Assembly: GCA_002311745.1 (NCBI GenBank)
Contig: DBZL01000040.1
Coordinates: 1-48,392, forward strand
Length of the DNA stretch: 48,392 bases
DNA from: Phycisphaerales bacterium UBA1161
Lineage (GTDB): Bacteria; Planctomycetota; Phycisphaerae; Tepidisphaerales; Tepidisphaeraceae
Reading direction: 5' to 3'
Part shown: positions 1 through 7,410 of the stretch, piece after piece
Position numbering within the stretch: the first letter of the stretch is position 1
Layout: every line of letters begins with the position of its first letter
Made by a program: the position numbers and the translations under genes
The notes under the pieces: generated by a model
The model's input: the letters and a program-made list of their open reading frames with translations, nothing else
Told to the model about the DNA's origin: nothing
Databases searched by the model: none

Positions 1-101
1 CCACCATTCGTGGGGAAGCCCACGTCTTTGCTTTTTCTCCTTGTCTCCTTGTCTCCCAGTCTCCTTGTCTACTTGTGTCTCCCCCTCTCCCCCTCTGCTT
101 T
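1..101. repeat. CT-rich low-complexity intergenic repeat
   Basis: The segment from about 28 to 98 is built from short direct repeats of the type CTCCTTGTCTCC and ends in runs of CCCCCTCTCC. No reading frame is supported. It lies just beyond the broken propeller-gene tail. Similar purine/pyrimidine-biased intergenic repeats are known from other bacterial genomes; function unknown. Confidence 0.6.
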
Positions 102-215
102 TCACGGCACGGGGATGTATTTGACGCGGTAGATCGAGTTTTCCTTTACCGCAAGATATTCCAGAACGCCCACGGGGCTAACGAATATTAAGGCATCGCC
201 GATTGCACTGCGCTT
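102..215 (-). pseudogene. truncated tail of the propeller-repeat protein gene
   Basis: The minus-strand reading ends VLEYLAVKENSIYRVKYIP, nearly identical to the C-terminus of the intact propeller gene at 2474-4078 (VLEYLAIKEDSLYRVKYIP). DNA similarity is obvious for roughly 100 bases and then fades into unrelated sequence near position 215. No start codon or signal peptide belongs to it, so it is read as a remnant of a second copy. Three other genes separate it from the intact copy, in the same orientation. Confidence 0.75.
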
Positions 216-343
216 CAAGGACGAAAATTTGTCCCTGCAAATTGCGAACCCTGCGCAGCATTTATGCCGCATGGTCGTAGGCATGATGGCTGCATCCGGG
301 GGATGCGGCCGCGCTGGGCGCGGCGGTCATGGGGACGGCCAAA

Positions 344-1687
344 TCAGTCGCGGCGGGGTCCGGGCCATTGCAGGCCGATGAGCAGGGCGGCGGCGGGCGT
401 GGCGTGGAGCAACAGACGGCCCGTCGTCACGTACAAAAGCTCGTTCACGTTCCAAACATTCACCACCAAAAACGGCGGCAGGTACGCCAGCAGTTGCGCG
501 GCCAGGAGCACCCAAAGCGTCAGCACGGGACGCTGCGTGAACCGCCGCCACTGCGAGATCGCCGCGCCCGCCAGCACAAACCAGAAGATGCCCCAATCTC
601 GCCACCACACGGATTCGGCCAGCATTTTCCGAGCGACCAGAGGCACGCGCGGCAGATTCGCCATCATCAGCCGCACGCTCAGGCGATCCGAATAGTTCTC
701 ATCGGTGTGCGGCAAGCCGTGCGCGTACAGAATCCACGGCAAAGTGCCGGCGGCGACGATCAGCGCCGAGCCCAACGTCAGCGCTAGATGTCGCGGTCGC
801 AGGGGCTGCGGCGTCAGGGCCACCATCACCGCGGCGTTGATCGCTGCCAAGACGTATCCCTCATTCTTCGTCCACGCCAGACAGATGCCCAGCAGTGTCA
901 CCAGCATGAAGTCCTCGGTCCGCTGCTGCTGTTGCCAGCGGAGCAGGCAGATGATGCTGCAGCCGTAGAACGCGGTCAGCGCCAACTCCGCGGTGCCCGC
1001 GCCGCCGTAGAGGAGCATGAGGGGCGTCGTCATGAGCAGCGCCGTGGCCGGCAGCGCCGCCATGGTTCCCCGGCGGCTGCGCACCGCGGCGTAGACTACC
1101 GCCCCCAGACCAAGGTACATCAGCAGGAACGGCGCCTTTTCCCTCTCATCGTCGATCCGCCCGGCCATCGCGTGCTCGCCGGCCGAGATCATCGGCACCA
1201 GAATGGGATAACGCAGATGGCTGAAGCTCAGGGCGATGTCGGAGAAATACGCCGGCCGCGGCCGTAGTGATTCTCCGGCCAACACCTTGGACTTGAGTTG
1301 CCAGGTGGCGAACGCGTCCCATTCGCTCGCCGGGTACACCAGGGCATCGAATGCCACGACGAAGATGCCGTAGCCAATGCCCGCCAGGCACAATCCGGCC
1401 CACCACCAAGGTGCCCTCTCGCCGCCGGCTGGAGCGTCCGCCATTGGGGGCGGCGGGCGCTTGACAAAAATGCCCACGACGGCCCAAAGCAGAGTCACGG
1501 CAACAACGGCGATGCGAGTGGGCTGCTGGCCCAGCAAGGACAAGCCGATCAGGCACAATCCCAGCACACCCGGACCCAGGCATAGGCTCCATCCGGCGCA
1601 CTCGATCCACGACCGGCCCCGCGCCAGGCGCCGGGCGACGCTGTATCCGACGATCAACACGCAGCACAGATACGGCAACCACCACAT
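344..1687 (-). CDS. polytopic membrane protein, GT-C glycosyltransferase-like
   Basis: This 447-residue protein has about ten hydrophobic segments. An acidic/aromatic stretch (YPASEWDAFATWQLKSK) follows the first helices, and a later segment contains AWTKNEGYVLA. That arrangement of an early periplasmic loop plus many helices recalls GT-C/ArnT-like lipid-linked sugar transferases, but no diagnostic motif was identified, so the activity is inferred. The ATG at 1687 follows GAGGTGAG by nine bases and lies 10 bases after the preceding gene's stop, consistent with an operon (2452 to 344). Alternatives are an O-antigen-type membrane protein or a generic multi-pass protein. Confidence 0.6.
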   Translation of the reverse strand: MWWLPYLCCVLIVGYSVARRLARGRSWIECAGWSLCLGPGVLGLCLIGLSLLGQQPTRIAVVAVTLLWAVVGIFVKRPPPPMADAPAGGERAPWWWAGLCLAGIGYGIFVVAFDALVYPASEWDAFATWQLKSKVLAGESLRPRPAYFSDIALSFSHLRYPILVPMISAGEHAMAGRIDDEREKAPFLLMYLGLGAVVYAAVRSRRGTMAALPATALLMTTPLMLLYGGAGTAELALTAFYGCSIICLLRWQQQQRTEDFMLVTLLGICLAWTKNEGYVLAAINAAVMVALTPQPLRPRHLALTLGSALIVAAGTLPWILYAHGLPHTDENYSDRLSVRLMMANLPRVPLVARKMLAESVWWRDWGIFWFVLAGAAISQWRRFTQRPVLTLWVLLAAQLLAYLPPFLVVNVWNVNELLYVTTGRLLLHATPAAALLIGLQWPGPRRD

Positions 1688-1697
1688 GGCGTTGGGC

Positions 1698-2198
1698 TCA
1701 CCTCGTTGGTTCGGTCGCGGGGACGCGATGGGCGTACGTCAGCAACCTAGTGCCGTCGATGTGGCAACTCAGCAGGGTGTGGACGCCGTGCAGCAACAAC
1801 CACTGGTCCGTCGGCTCGAAATTGCCCGCCAAGACCTGATAGGGGGTCGTTGCCACCGCCGCGGGGTCGCCCACCAGGACCTTGTGCGGATACATCAGAT
1901 AAACGGCCTGCTGATACAGATTCTGGGCGAACTCGGCGGTGGCGTCACTCTGGAAATTCGTGAACCGAAGGTAAAGTCCGTCGCCACGCGCCGATGCGGT
2001 CAACTCGCCATTCATCGTGGCGAATCGGCTCGCGATCATTGCTTCGTAGCGTTGCACGAACCGGCGAGTGATGTCGACGCCGACCGAAGCGCCCACGGAA
2101 AGCACCGCCGCGGCCGCCACCAGCAGCCCCAAGCCTCGCCATCGCGGGCGATGGGTGATCGCCGCCTCTGTCCCGTCGCCGGAAGCCGCCGTCGTCAT
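1698..2198 (-). CDS. single-pass membrane protein of unknown function
   Basis: A 166-residue protein with a cytoplasmic N-terminus, one membrane segment at about residues 22-42 (GLGLLVAAAAVLSVGASVGV) and a roughly 120-residue exported domain. The start at 2198 is chosen because its ATG overlaps the upstream small gene's stop in an ATGA tetranucleotide (2195-2198), a sign of translational coupling. Upstream in-frame sequence belongs to that gene's other frame. No family recognised. Its place next to a GT-C-like membrane protein suggests a shared envelope role (inference). Confidence 0.6.
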   Translation of the reverse strand: MTTAASGDGTEAAITHRPRWRGLGLLVAAAAVLSVGASVGVDITRRFVQRYEAMIASRFATMNGELTASARGDGLYLRFTNFQSDATAEFAQNLYQQAVYLMYPHKVLVGDPAAVATTPYQVLAGNFEPTDQWLLLHGVHTLLSCHIDGTRLLTYAHRVPATEPTR

Positions 2199-2452
2199 GT
2201 GCGTGCACCCGCCAGTCGCTTCCCGTCGTGCAGCGCGTCGACCTGCCTGCGCGACAGCGCCGGTCCCTGGTCGATGCCCGGGCGCCGTTGCGCGACGGGG
2301 GAGACGAGCACCGGCGGTTCCATGCTGCCAGTCATACTCCGGCTGGAGTTTTTTGCAAAGAGTGGGTTCCACGCGCCGGCCGGGAGGGCCGCTTCGGCAG
2401 CCAGCAGAGCGATCAAACCGACGGGAACAAACAGCCGTCGCCGCTGGTCCAC
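2195..2452 (-). CDS. small exported protein, unknown function
   Basis: Eighty-five residues with a GTG start and a plausible signal peptide (basic RRR, then FVPVGLIALLAAEAALPAGA). The stop overlaps the next gene's ATG by four bases, and the start lies 21 bases after the propeller gene's stop, both typical of an operon. The mature part contains SMEPPVLVSPVAQRRP, which resembles the entry of the propeller domain in the upstream neighbour (PMEPPVLSPVLSADG), and the underlying DNA is also similar for about 25 bases (near 2312 and 3930). It may be a decayed propeller copy that was retained. No SD is evident. Confidence 0.45.
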   Translation of the reverse strand: MDQRRRLFVPVGLIALLAAEAALPAGAWNPLFAKNSSRSMTGSMEPPVLVSPVAQRRPGIDQGPALSRRQVDALHDGKRLAGART

Positions 2453-2473
2453 GGCAGGGCGCCGCCAACCAGA

Positions 2474-4078
2474 TTACACGGGGATGTATTTGACGCGGTA
2501 GAGCGAGTCTTCTTTTATCGCCAGATATTCCAGGACGCCGTCGGGGGTGAAGATCAGCGAGCCTTGAGCGATTCCGTCGTACTCCGCGCCCGCCTGGCCG
2601 TCCACCACCACGAAGTATCTCTCGCCCTTCTTGACCCCATACGCCACGTGCTTGCCGTCGGGGCTGAAGATCAGGCCGGCAATTCCGTCGTATTTCGCGC
2701 CTGCTTGGCCGTCCACCACCGCCAATCGCTTCTCGCCTTTCGATGCCGCATACGCCACGCGCTTGCCGTCGGGGCTGAAGATCAGGGAGCCTTGAGCGAT
2801 TCCGTCGTATTCCGCGCCCGCCCGGCCGTCCACCACCACCAATCGTTTCTGGCCGTTCCGGGCCACATACGCCACGCGCTTGCCGTCGGGGCTGAAGATC
2901 GGGGAACCTTGAGTGGTTCCTTCGTACTCCGCACCCTCCTGAGCGTCTACCACCACCAATTGCCTTGCGCCCTTCATGGCCGCATACGCCACGCGCTTGC
3001 CGTCGGGGCTGAAGATCAGGGAGCCTTGAGCGATTCCGTCGTACTCCGCGCCCGCCTGACCGTCCACCACCACCAAGGCCTTGGCGCCCTTCCAGGCCTG
3101 ATACGCCACGCGTTTGCCATCCGGGCTGAAGATCGGGGAGCCGATTCCTTCGTACTCCGGGCCCGCCTGACCGTCCACCACCACCAATTGCTTCTCGCCC
3201 TTCCAGGCCGCATACGCCACGCGCTTGCCGTCGGGGCTGAAGATCGGGGAACCTTGAGTGGTTCCTTCGTACTCCGCACCCTCCTGAGCGTCTACCACCA
3301 CCAATTGCTTCCCGCCCTTCGTGGCTCTATACGCCACGCGTTTGCCGTCCGGGCTGAAGATCAGGCCAGCAATTGCGTCGTATTCCGCGCCGGCCTGGCC
3401 GTCCACCACCACCAACTGCTTCTCGTCCTTTTGGGCTCCATAGGCCACGCGTTTGCCGTCAGGGCTGAAGATCAGATCAGCGATTCCGTCGTATTCCGCG
3501 CTCGCCTGACCGTCCACCATCACCAATTGCTTCTTGCCCTTTACGGCCCCATACGCGACGCGCTTGCCGTCGGAACTGAAGATCGGTTTGCCGGCTCCGT
3601 CGTACTCCGCGCCCGCCTGGCCGTCCACCACCATCAATCGCTTCTCACCCATGCCGACCGCATAGGCCACGTGCTTGCTGTCGGGACTAAAGATCAGGGT
3701 ACCTGTAACGATCCCGTCGTACTCCGCGCCCGCTCGGCCGTCCACCAGCATCAACCACTTCTGACCCTGCTGGCCAGCGTATGCCACGTGTTGGCCGTCG
3801 GGGCTGAAGATCACGGAGCCTTTAAGGATTCCGTCATACTCCGCGCCCGCCTGGCCGTCCACGACGACGCATTGCTTCTGACCCCTCCCTTTGATGTAAG
3901 CCAAATGGCGGCCATCCGCACTGAGAACGGGAGACAGCACCGGCGGCTCCATCGGCCCCAGACGAGTCTCTTGAATTGTGTACGCGCCGCTCTGGGCGCC
4001 GGTCGGCTGGGCGGATGCCGTTACGATCAGGCTGAGCATGGCCGCCGTCCAGATGACAATCCCATGGGTGGCGTTCAT
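2474..4078 (-). CDS. exported propeller-type protein with 12 near-identical repeats
   Basis: A 534-residue protein. The start at 4078 is preceded by GGGAG and opens a signal peptide ending TASA. Nearly all the rest is 12 repeats of 37-39 residues plus a terminal half repeat. Each has the consensus xIFSPDGKRVAY, a variable lysine-rich turn, then LVVVDGQAGAEYDGI. The SPDG...VAY signature is that of PD40/TolB-type beta-propeller blades, so a periplasmic or surface scaffold is likely; a ligand cannot be inferred. Repeats are so alike that recent amplification or gene conversion is likely. It heads a cluster running to 344. A truncated second tail lies at 102-215. Confidence 0.8.
   Translation of the reverse strand: MNATHGIVIWTAAMLSLIVTASAQPTGAQSGAYTIQETRLGPMEPPVLSPVLSADGRHLAYIKGRGQKQCVVVDGQAGAEYDGILKGSVIFSPDGQHVAYAGQQGQKWLMLVDGRAGAEYDGIVTGTLIFSPDSKHVAYAVGMGEKRLMVVDGQAGAEYDGAGKPIFSSDGKRVAYGAVKGKKQLVMVDGQASAEYDGIADLIFSPDGKRVAYGAQKDEKQLVVVDGQAGAEYDAIAGLIFSPDGKRVAYRATKGGKQLVVVDAQEGAEYEGTTQGSPIFSPDGKRVAYAAWKGEKQLVVVDGQAGPEYEGIGSPIFSPDGKRVAYQAWKGAKALVVVDGQAGAEYDGIAQGSLIFSPDGKRVAYAAMKGARQLVVVDAQEGAEYEGTTQGSPIFSPDGKRVAYVARNGQKRLVVVDGRAGAEYDGIAQGSLIFSPDGKRVAYAASKGEKRLAVVDGQAGAKYDGIAGLIFSPDGKHVAYGVKKGERYFVVVDGQAGAEYDGIAQGSLIFTPDGVLEYLAIKEDSLYRVKYIPV
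2500..3960 (-). repeat. coding tandem repeats, 111-117 bp period
   Basis: Twelve tandem units encode the propeller blades. Several pairs are nearly identical at the DNA level, for example the segments around 2890-2960 and 3240-3310. Units come in two lengths differing by two codons (GIAG versus GIAQGS). Such arrays expand and contract by unequal recombination and can be collapsed in short-read assemblies. Confidence 0.85.
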
Positions 4079-4211
4079 ACGCTGACTCCCTGATGTGGGC
4101 TTACAAACTCCATTGTCCCGCCGCCGGGTGTCCCACGCTGCACGCAAGATGAAATGTAGAAAGTACGGAGTCCGATTATTCCCGGCAAGTCATCGGATGT
4201 GTTCTAAAAAA

Positions 4212-4333
4212 CAAAGGCAACCGCAGAGACGCTGAGACACGGAGACAGCCACAGAGAAGATTTTTTGTTAAAAGAGAATTCCTGTTTTCTCTGCGGCTTC
4301 CTCCGCGTCTCTGCGTCTCAGCGGTTGCATTTG
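4212..4333. repeat. dispersed palindromic element, copy 1 (GCAACCGCAGAGACGC type)
   Basis: The left arm begins CAAAGGCAACCGCAGAGACG and the right arm ends CTCAGCGGTTGCATTTG; the arms are imperfect inverted repeats enclosing an AT-rich centre with TTTTTTGTTAAAAG. It occupies the gap between infC and the propeller gene (4079-4433). Related elements with the same termini occur at 18355-18436 and 20912-21028. It could fold in either transcript and might stop transcription leaving infC, but no clean terminator is seen. No gene was seen in this gap. Confidence 0.75.
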
Positions 4334-4433
4334 TCTTTCGAGAGCATTGAAGAACCCTGGTTAGTGATGGATGAGTGGTGATTGAAGGGGCAGTGGTTTT
4401 GTCTTCGTCAATCACCGCGTTGCGTTTAAGCGA

Positions 4434-5129
4434 TCAAGGTGCAACCGGTTGAGCGGCGGGGGGCGGCGAAGCTTGTGCCGCGGGGGGCGAAGCCTGTGCC
4501 GCTGGGCTGGGCTGGGCGCCCGCCGCCCGTGATGGAACGTTCAAGCTGCTCCCGGCGGAAAACGCGCTGGCCGTCTTGCCCGCCGCCGTCGCAACCGGCG
4601 GCTTGGCCCCCGCCGGCTTGTGATCCGGCTGAAGCACCAGCGTCATCCGCCGCCCCTCCATCTTCGTGTCCCGCTCCACCTTGCTGAACTGCCACAGTTC
4701 GCTCTTGACCTTGGTAAACAGATCGCGACCCAAGTCCAGGTGCGCCATCTCCCGCCCCCTGAACTGCAGCGTGAACTGAACTTTGTTGCCCCCCTTGAGG
4801 AAGTCGCGGGCACGGTTGATCTTGATCATCAGATCGTGTTCGCCGATCTTGACCGTCTTGAATTTCAACTCCTTGAGTTGGCCGCCGCGAGCCCCCGCGC
4901 GGGATTTGTCTTCCTTCTTCTGCTGCTGGTAGCGCCACTTCCCGTAGTCCATGATCTTGCAGACGGGCGGGCGGGCGGTGGGGGCGACTTCGACCAGGTC
5001 CAGCCCGATTTCCCGGGCCATCCGAATCGCCTCCGACGTGGAAATGCTGCCGATCTTTTCATCCTTCTCGTTGATCAAAAAGACCGGCGAGATGCGGATC
5101 TGTTCGTTGTGACGAAAATTGGCGGGAAT
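4434..5129 (-). CDS. infC: translation initiation factor IF-3, AUU start
   Basis: IF-3 binds the 30S subunit and controls start-codon and initiator-tRNA selection. The N-domain is recognisable (NEQIRISPVFLINEKDEKIG), followed by the linker (KIMDYGKWRYQQQKK) and the C-domain (ELKFKTVKIGEHDLMIKINR). The reading frame upstream of the N-domain contains no ATG, GTG or TTG that would keep NEQIRIS. An ATT at 5129 sits eight bases after GGGAGG (5138-5143), giving a 231-residue protein beginning IPANFRHNEQ. AUU starts are known in infC and allow autoregulation. The last roughly 60 residues are a low-complexity Ala/Pro extension (repeated AAQASPP). rpmI and rplT, the usual downstream partners, are absent. 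Confidence 0.95.
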   Translation of the reverse strand: MPANFRHNEQIRISPVFLINEKDEKIGSISTSEAIRMAREIGLDLVEVAPTARPPVCKIMDYGKWRYQQQKKEDKSRAGARGGQLKELKFKTVKIGEHDLMIKINRARDFLKGGNKVQFTLQFRGREMAHLDLGRDLFTKVKSELWQFSKVERDTKMEGRRMTLVLQPDHKPAGAKPPVATAAGKTASAFSAGSSLNVPSRAAGAQPSPAAQASPPAAQASPPPAAQPVAP

Positions 5130-5143
5130 AAGCGATACCTCCC
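5127..5143 (-). promoter_or_regulatory. infC: Shine-Dalgarno plus AUU start of infC
   Basis: Minus strand: GGGAGG at 5143-5138, eight bases, then ATT at 5129-5127. The strong SD at ideal spacing decides the start. An in-frame stop (TAA) lies a few codons upstream of the SD, and the only other in-frame start-like codon, TTG at 5078, would delete the first 17 residues including most of the conserved NEQIRISP segment. Confidence 0.85.
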
Positions 5144-5160
5144 AAGAGCCTGCCGACTCT

Positions 5161-5251
5161 TAAAACAAACAAGCCACAGACACTATCCCAAGGACACGAG
5201 TCAGAAGTAAACGCTTCTGATGCTTACCATGCCGTTGGGATCATCTGTGGC
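5161..5251 (-). terminator. branched hairpin with U-tract between thrS and infC; possible infC attenuator
   Basis: An outer stem pairs 5244-5251 with 5173-5180 (8 bp). After a small internal loop, 5235-5240 pairs with 5186-5191 (6 bp). Enclosed is a perfect 7-bp hairpin, 5214-5220 with 5201-5207. On the minus strand the outer stem is followed by TTGTTTGTTTT. It has the form of an intrinsic terminator, yet ends only about 30 bases before the infC SD, so infC must be transcribed through it. It may end part of the thrS transcript, or act as a regulated attenuator in the infC leader. Confidence 0.7.
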
Positions 5252-5319
5252 AACATCCATTCCCTAAGATCGCGCGCCAGGATTTAAAAAGCGGCGCAAC
5301 CACACGCTTGCAACTTATT

Positions 5320-5348
5320 ATTATCGGCCACATTCCTCCGCGTTTCAA
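5320..5348 (-). promoter_or_regulatory. sigma-70-type promoter for infC, overlapping the thrS stop
   Basis: Minus strand: TTGAAA (5348-5343), exactly 17 bases, then GATAAT (5325-5320). Each box matches the consensus at five of six positions. Transcription would start near 5313 and give a leader of about 185 bases that contains the whole branched hairpin at 5173-5251. Confidence 0.65.
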
Positions 5349-7375
5349 GCCGAAACGGGGATTTTTGCCTCCCCGAGGCCGTGGTCGGCAATTTCCTTTT
5401 GACATCGCCCAATGAACTGCTCCAGCGGCATCTGGCCCTGGTCCACACCCGCCCGCGTGCGCACCGCCACCAGCCGCCCCTGTGCCTCTTTTTCGCCCAC
5501 AATCAGCATGTACGGCACCTTTTGCAGCGTCGCCTCGCGGATTTTCGCTCCAATCTTGTCAGCGCTCAGATTGGCCTCCACTCGCAAACCCGCTTGTTGA
5601 AGGGTTTGCACCACTTCGGCGGCGTAGGAGTTGGATTTCTCGCTGATGGACAGCACCGCCGCCTGCACGGGGGCCAGCCATAGCGGAAACGCGCCGGCAA
5701 AATGCTCGATCAAAATTCCCGTGAACCGCTCCATCGATCCGAACGGCGCGCGGTGGATCATAACCGGCCGGTGTTTCTTCCCGTCCGGCCCAACGTATTC
5801 CAGCTCAAACCGCTCCGGCAGCACGTAATCAAGCTGCACCGTGCCCAATTGCCATTTGCGGCCCAGCACGTCGCGGACGATGAAATCCACCTTCGGCCCG
5901 TAAAACGCCGCCTCCCCCTTGGCCACCGTGTGCGGCAGCTTGATCTCCGTCAGCACCTTGGCCAGTTGCGCCTCGGCCAGGTCCCACAGTTTGGGGTCAC
6001 CGGCGAATTTCGCGCTGGCCGGATCGCGCAGGCTCAGCCGAACCTCCACGTCCTGGAACTGCAGCGATCGGAACACGAACTGCACCAGCTCGATCGTGCT
6101 GCGGAATTCCTCTTCCACCTGCTGGGGCGTGCAGAACAGATGCGCATCATCCTGCGTGAATCCGCGCACGCGCGTCAGGCCGTTCAGCTCGCCGCTGTCC
6201 TCGTAGCGGTACACCGTGCCGAACTCCGCCAGGCGCACCGGCAGATCGCGGTAGCTCTTGGGCTCGGCCGCGAAAATCTGGATGTGATGCGGGCAGTTCA
6301 TCGGCTTGAGCAGGTATTCCTCCGTATCCAGCGCGGCCTGCCGACTTAAGTCGGCAGGCCCGGTTGCAGCGCCCGCAACGGGTCCGGTTCTCTCGGCCAT
6401 GTGAATCGGCGGATACTGGCTCTCCTTGTAATACGGATAGTGCCCGCTGCGCTTGTACAGCTCGATGTTCCCCACGTGCGGCGTGTACACCTGCTGATAC
6501 CCGCGCCGCGTCAGCTCTTGGCGGATGAACGTCTCCAGTTGATACCGCAGCATCGCCCCCTTGGGCATCCACAGGATCAGTCCGCTTCCCACCAGCGGGC
6601 TGATCGTAAAAAGGCTCAGTTGTTTCCCCAGCACGCGATGATCGCGCTTCTTGGCCTCTTCCAGCAGGTTCAGGTATTTCTCCAGCTCCTTCTTGTCGAA
6701 GAACGCCGTGCCGTAGACGCGCGTGAGCTGCTCGCGGTTGCTGTCGCCGCGCCAGTACGCTCCGGCCACGCTCATCAGCTTGAACGCCTTGATCTTTCCC
6801 GTGGCCGGCACGTGCGGACCGCGGCACAGGTCCGTGAAGTCCCCCTCGCGATAGACCGACACCGTCTTTTCCCCCGCCTTTTCAAGCTCGTCGATGATCT
6901 CATCCTTGAAGCGCTGGTTCTCGCCGCGGAGGATGCGCCGCGCCTCCTCCGGCGGCACGTCCTGACGCGAAAACGCCAGGTTCGCGTCGATCAGCTTCTG
7001 CATCTCCGCCTCGACCTTGGGCAACTCATCGGCCGAGAATCCCGGCGGCAGCTCGAAGTCGTAGAAAAACCCGTTTTCGATGACCGGCCCGATGGTGTAC
7101 TGCACGTCCCGGCCGTACAGGTGCCGCAGGGCTTGCGCCAGCACGTGGGCCGCGCTGTGCCGCATGACCTGCAAGCCGTCCGGGTCCCTTTCGGTGACGA
7201 TGCGCACCTCGTGCGGGCCAGCCAGCGGGTAAAACAAATCCACCAGCTTGCCGTCCACGTTGGCCGCGATGGCCGCCTTGGCCAGCCCGCGGCCGATCGA
7301 CTCGGCAAGCTGCATCACGCTGCTGCCGTCGGCCATTTCCTTGACACTGCCATCCGGTAACTTGATCGACGCCAT
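5345..7375 (-). CDS. thrS: threonyl-tRNA synthetase
   Basis: ThrRS charges tRNA-Thr. The 676-residue protein has the TGS domain (about 1-62), the editing domain with HxxxH (H73, H77), the class II core with zinc ligand C361 in KPMNCPHH and H412 in DDAHLF, and a C-terminal anticodon-binding domain. The start at 7375 gives the usual MASIKLPDGS N-terminus. Residues about 329-350, just before the KPMNCP motif, look like an insertion relative to typical ThrRS; nine of them (GPADLSRQA, 339-347) are encoded by a 26-bp perfect palindrome. The kinase gene ends 35 bases upstream, so some co-transcription is possible; infC follows after a structured gap. Confidence 0.97.
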   Translation of the reverse strand: MASIKLPDGSVKEMADGSSVMQLAESIGRGLAKAAIAANVDGKLVDLFYPLAGPHEVRIVTERDPDGLQVMRHSAAHVLAQALRHLYGRDVQYTIGPVIENGFFYDFELPPGFSADELPKVEAEMQKLIDANLAFSRQDVPPEEARRILRGENQRFKDEIIDELEKAGEKTVSVYREGDFTDLCRGPHVPATGKIKAFKLMSVAGAYWRGDSNREQLTRVYGTAFFDKKELEKYLNLLEEAKKRDHRVLGKQLSLFTISPLVGSGLILWMPKGAMLRYQLETFIRQELTRRGYQQVYTPHVGNIELYKRSGHYPYYKESQYPPIHMAERTGPVAGAATGPADLSRQAALDTEEYLLKPMNCPHHIQIFAAEPKSYRDLPVRLAEFGTVYRYEDSGELNGLTRVRGFTQDDAHLFCTPQQVEEEFRSTIELVQFVFRSLQFQDVEVRLSLRDPASAKFAGDPKLWDLAEAQLAKVLTEIKLPHTVAKGEAAFYGPKVDFIVRDVLGRKWQLGTVQLDYVLPERFELEYVGPDGKKHRPVMIHRAPFGSMERFTGILIEHFAGAFPLWLAPVQAAVLSISEKSNSYAAEVVQTLQQAGLRVEANLSADKIGAKIREATLQKVPYMLIVGEKEAQGRLVAVRTRAGVDQGQMPLEQFIGRCQKEIADHGLGEAKIPVSA
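6335..6360. repeat. 26-bp perfect palindrome inserted in frame in thrS
   Basis: The segment is a perfect inverted repeat centred on CCGACTTAAGTCGG, extended by six bases each side. A second, imperfect inverted repeat follows at about 6361-6384 (GGTTGC...GCAACG). Together they account for most of the extra residues in ThrRS. This resembles protein-coding palindromic elements such as those of Rickettsia (comparison by type only; no sequence relation claimed). Confidence 0.8.
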
Positions 7376-7410
7376 TGTGTCTGAAGGATACGAGCAACGC
7401 GGCCTGATGG

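Noticed and set aside
2500..3960. CRISPR-like periodic repeats
   Set aside because: The period (111-117 bp) is all repeat with no unique spacers, and the units encode propeller blades in frame.
2228..4093. A 621-codon open frame antisense to the propeller gene, with repeats such as RARLTVHHHQ
   Set aside because: It is the complement of the tandem coding repeats, which keep the antisense frame open by periodicity. There is no SD, and the sense strand has a signal peptide and a known repeat signature.
4434..5078. infC starting at the TTG at 5078
   Set aside because: It removes the conserved NEQIRISP segment and has no SD; the ATT at 5129 has GGGAGG at eight bases.
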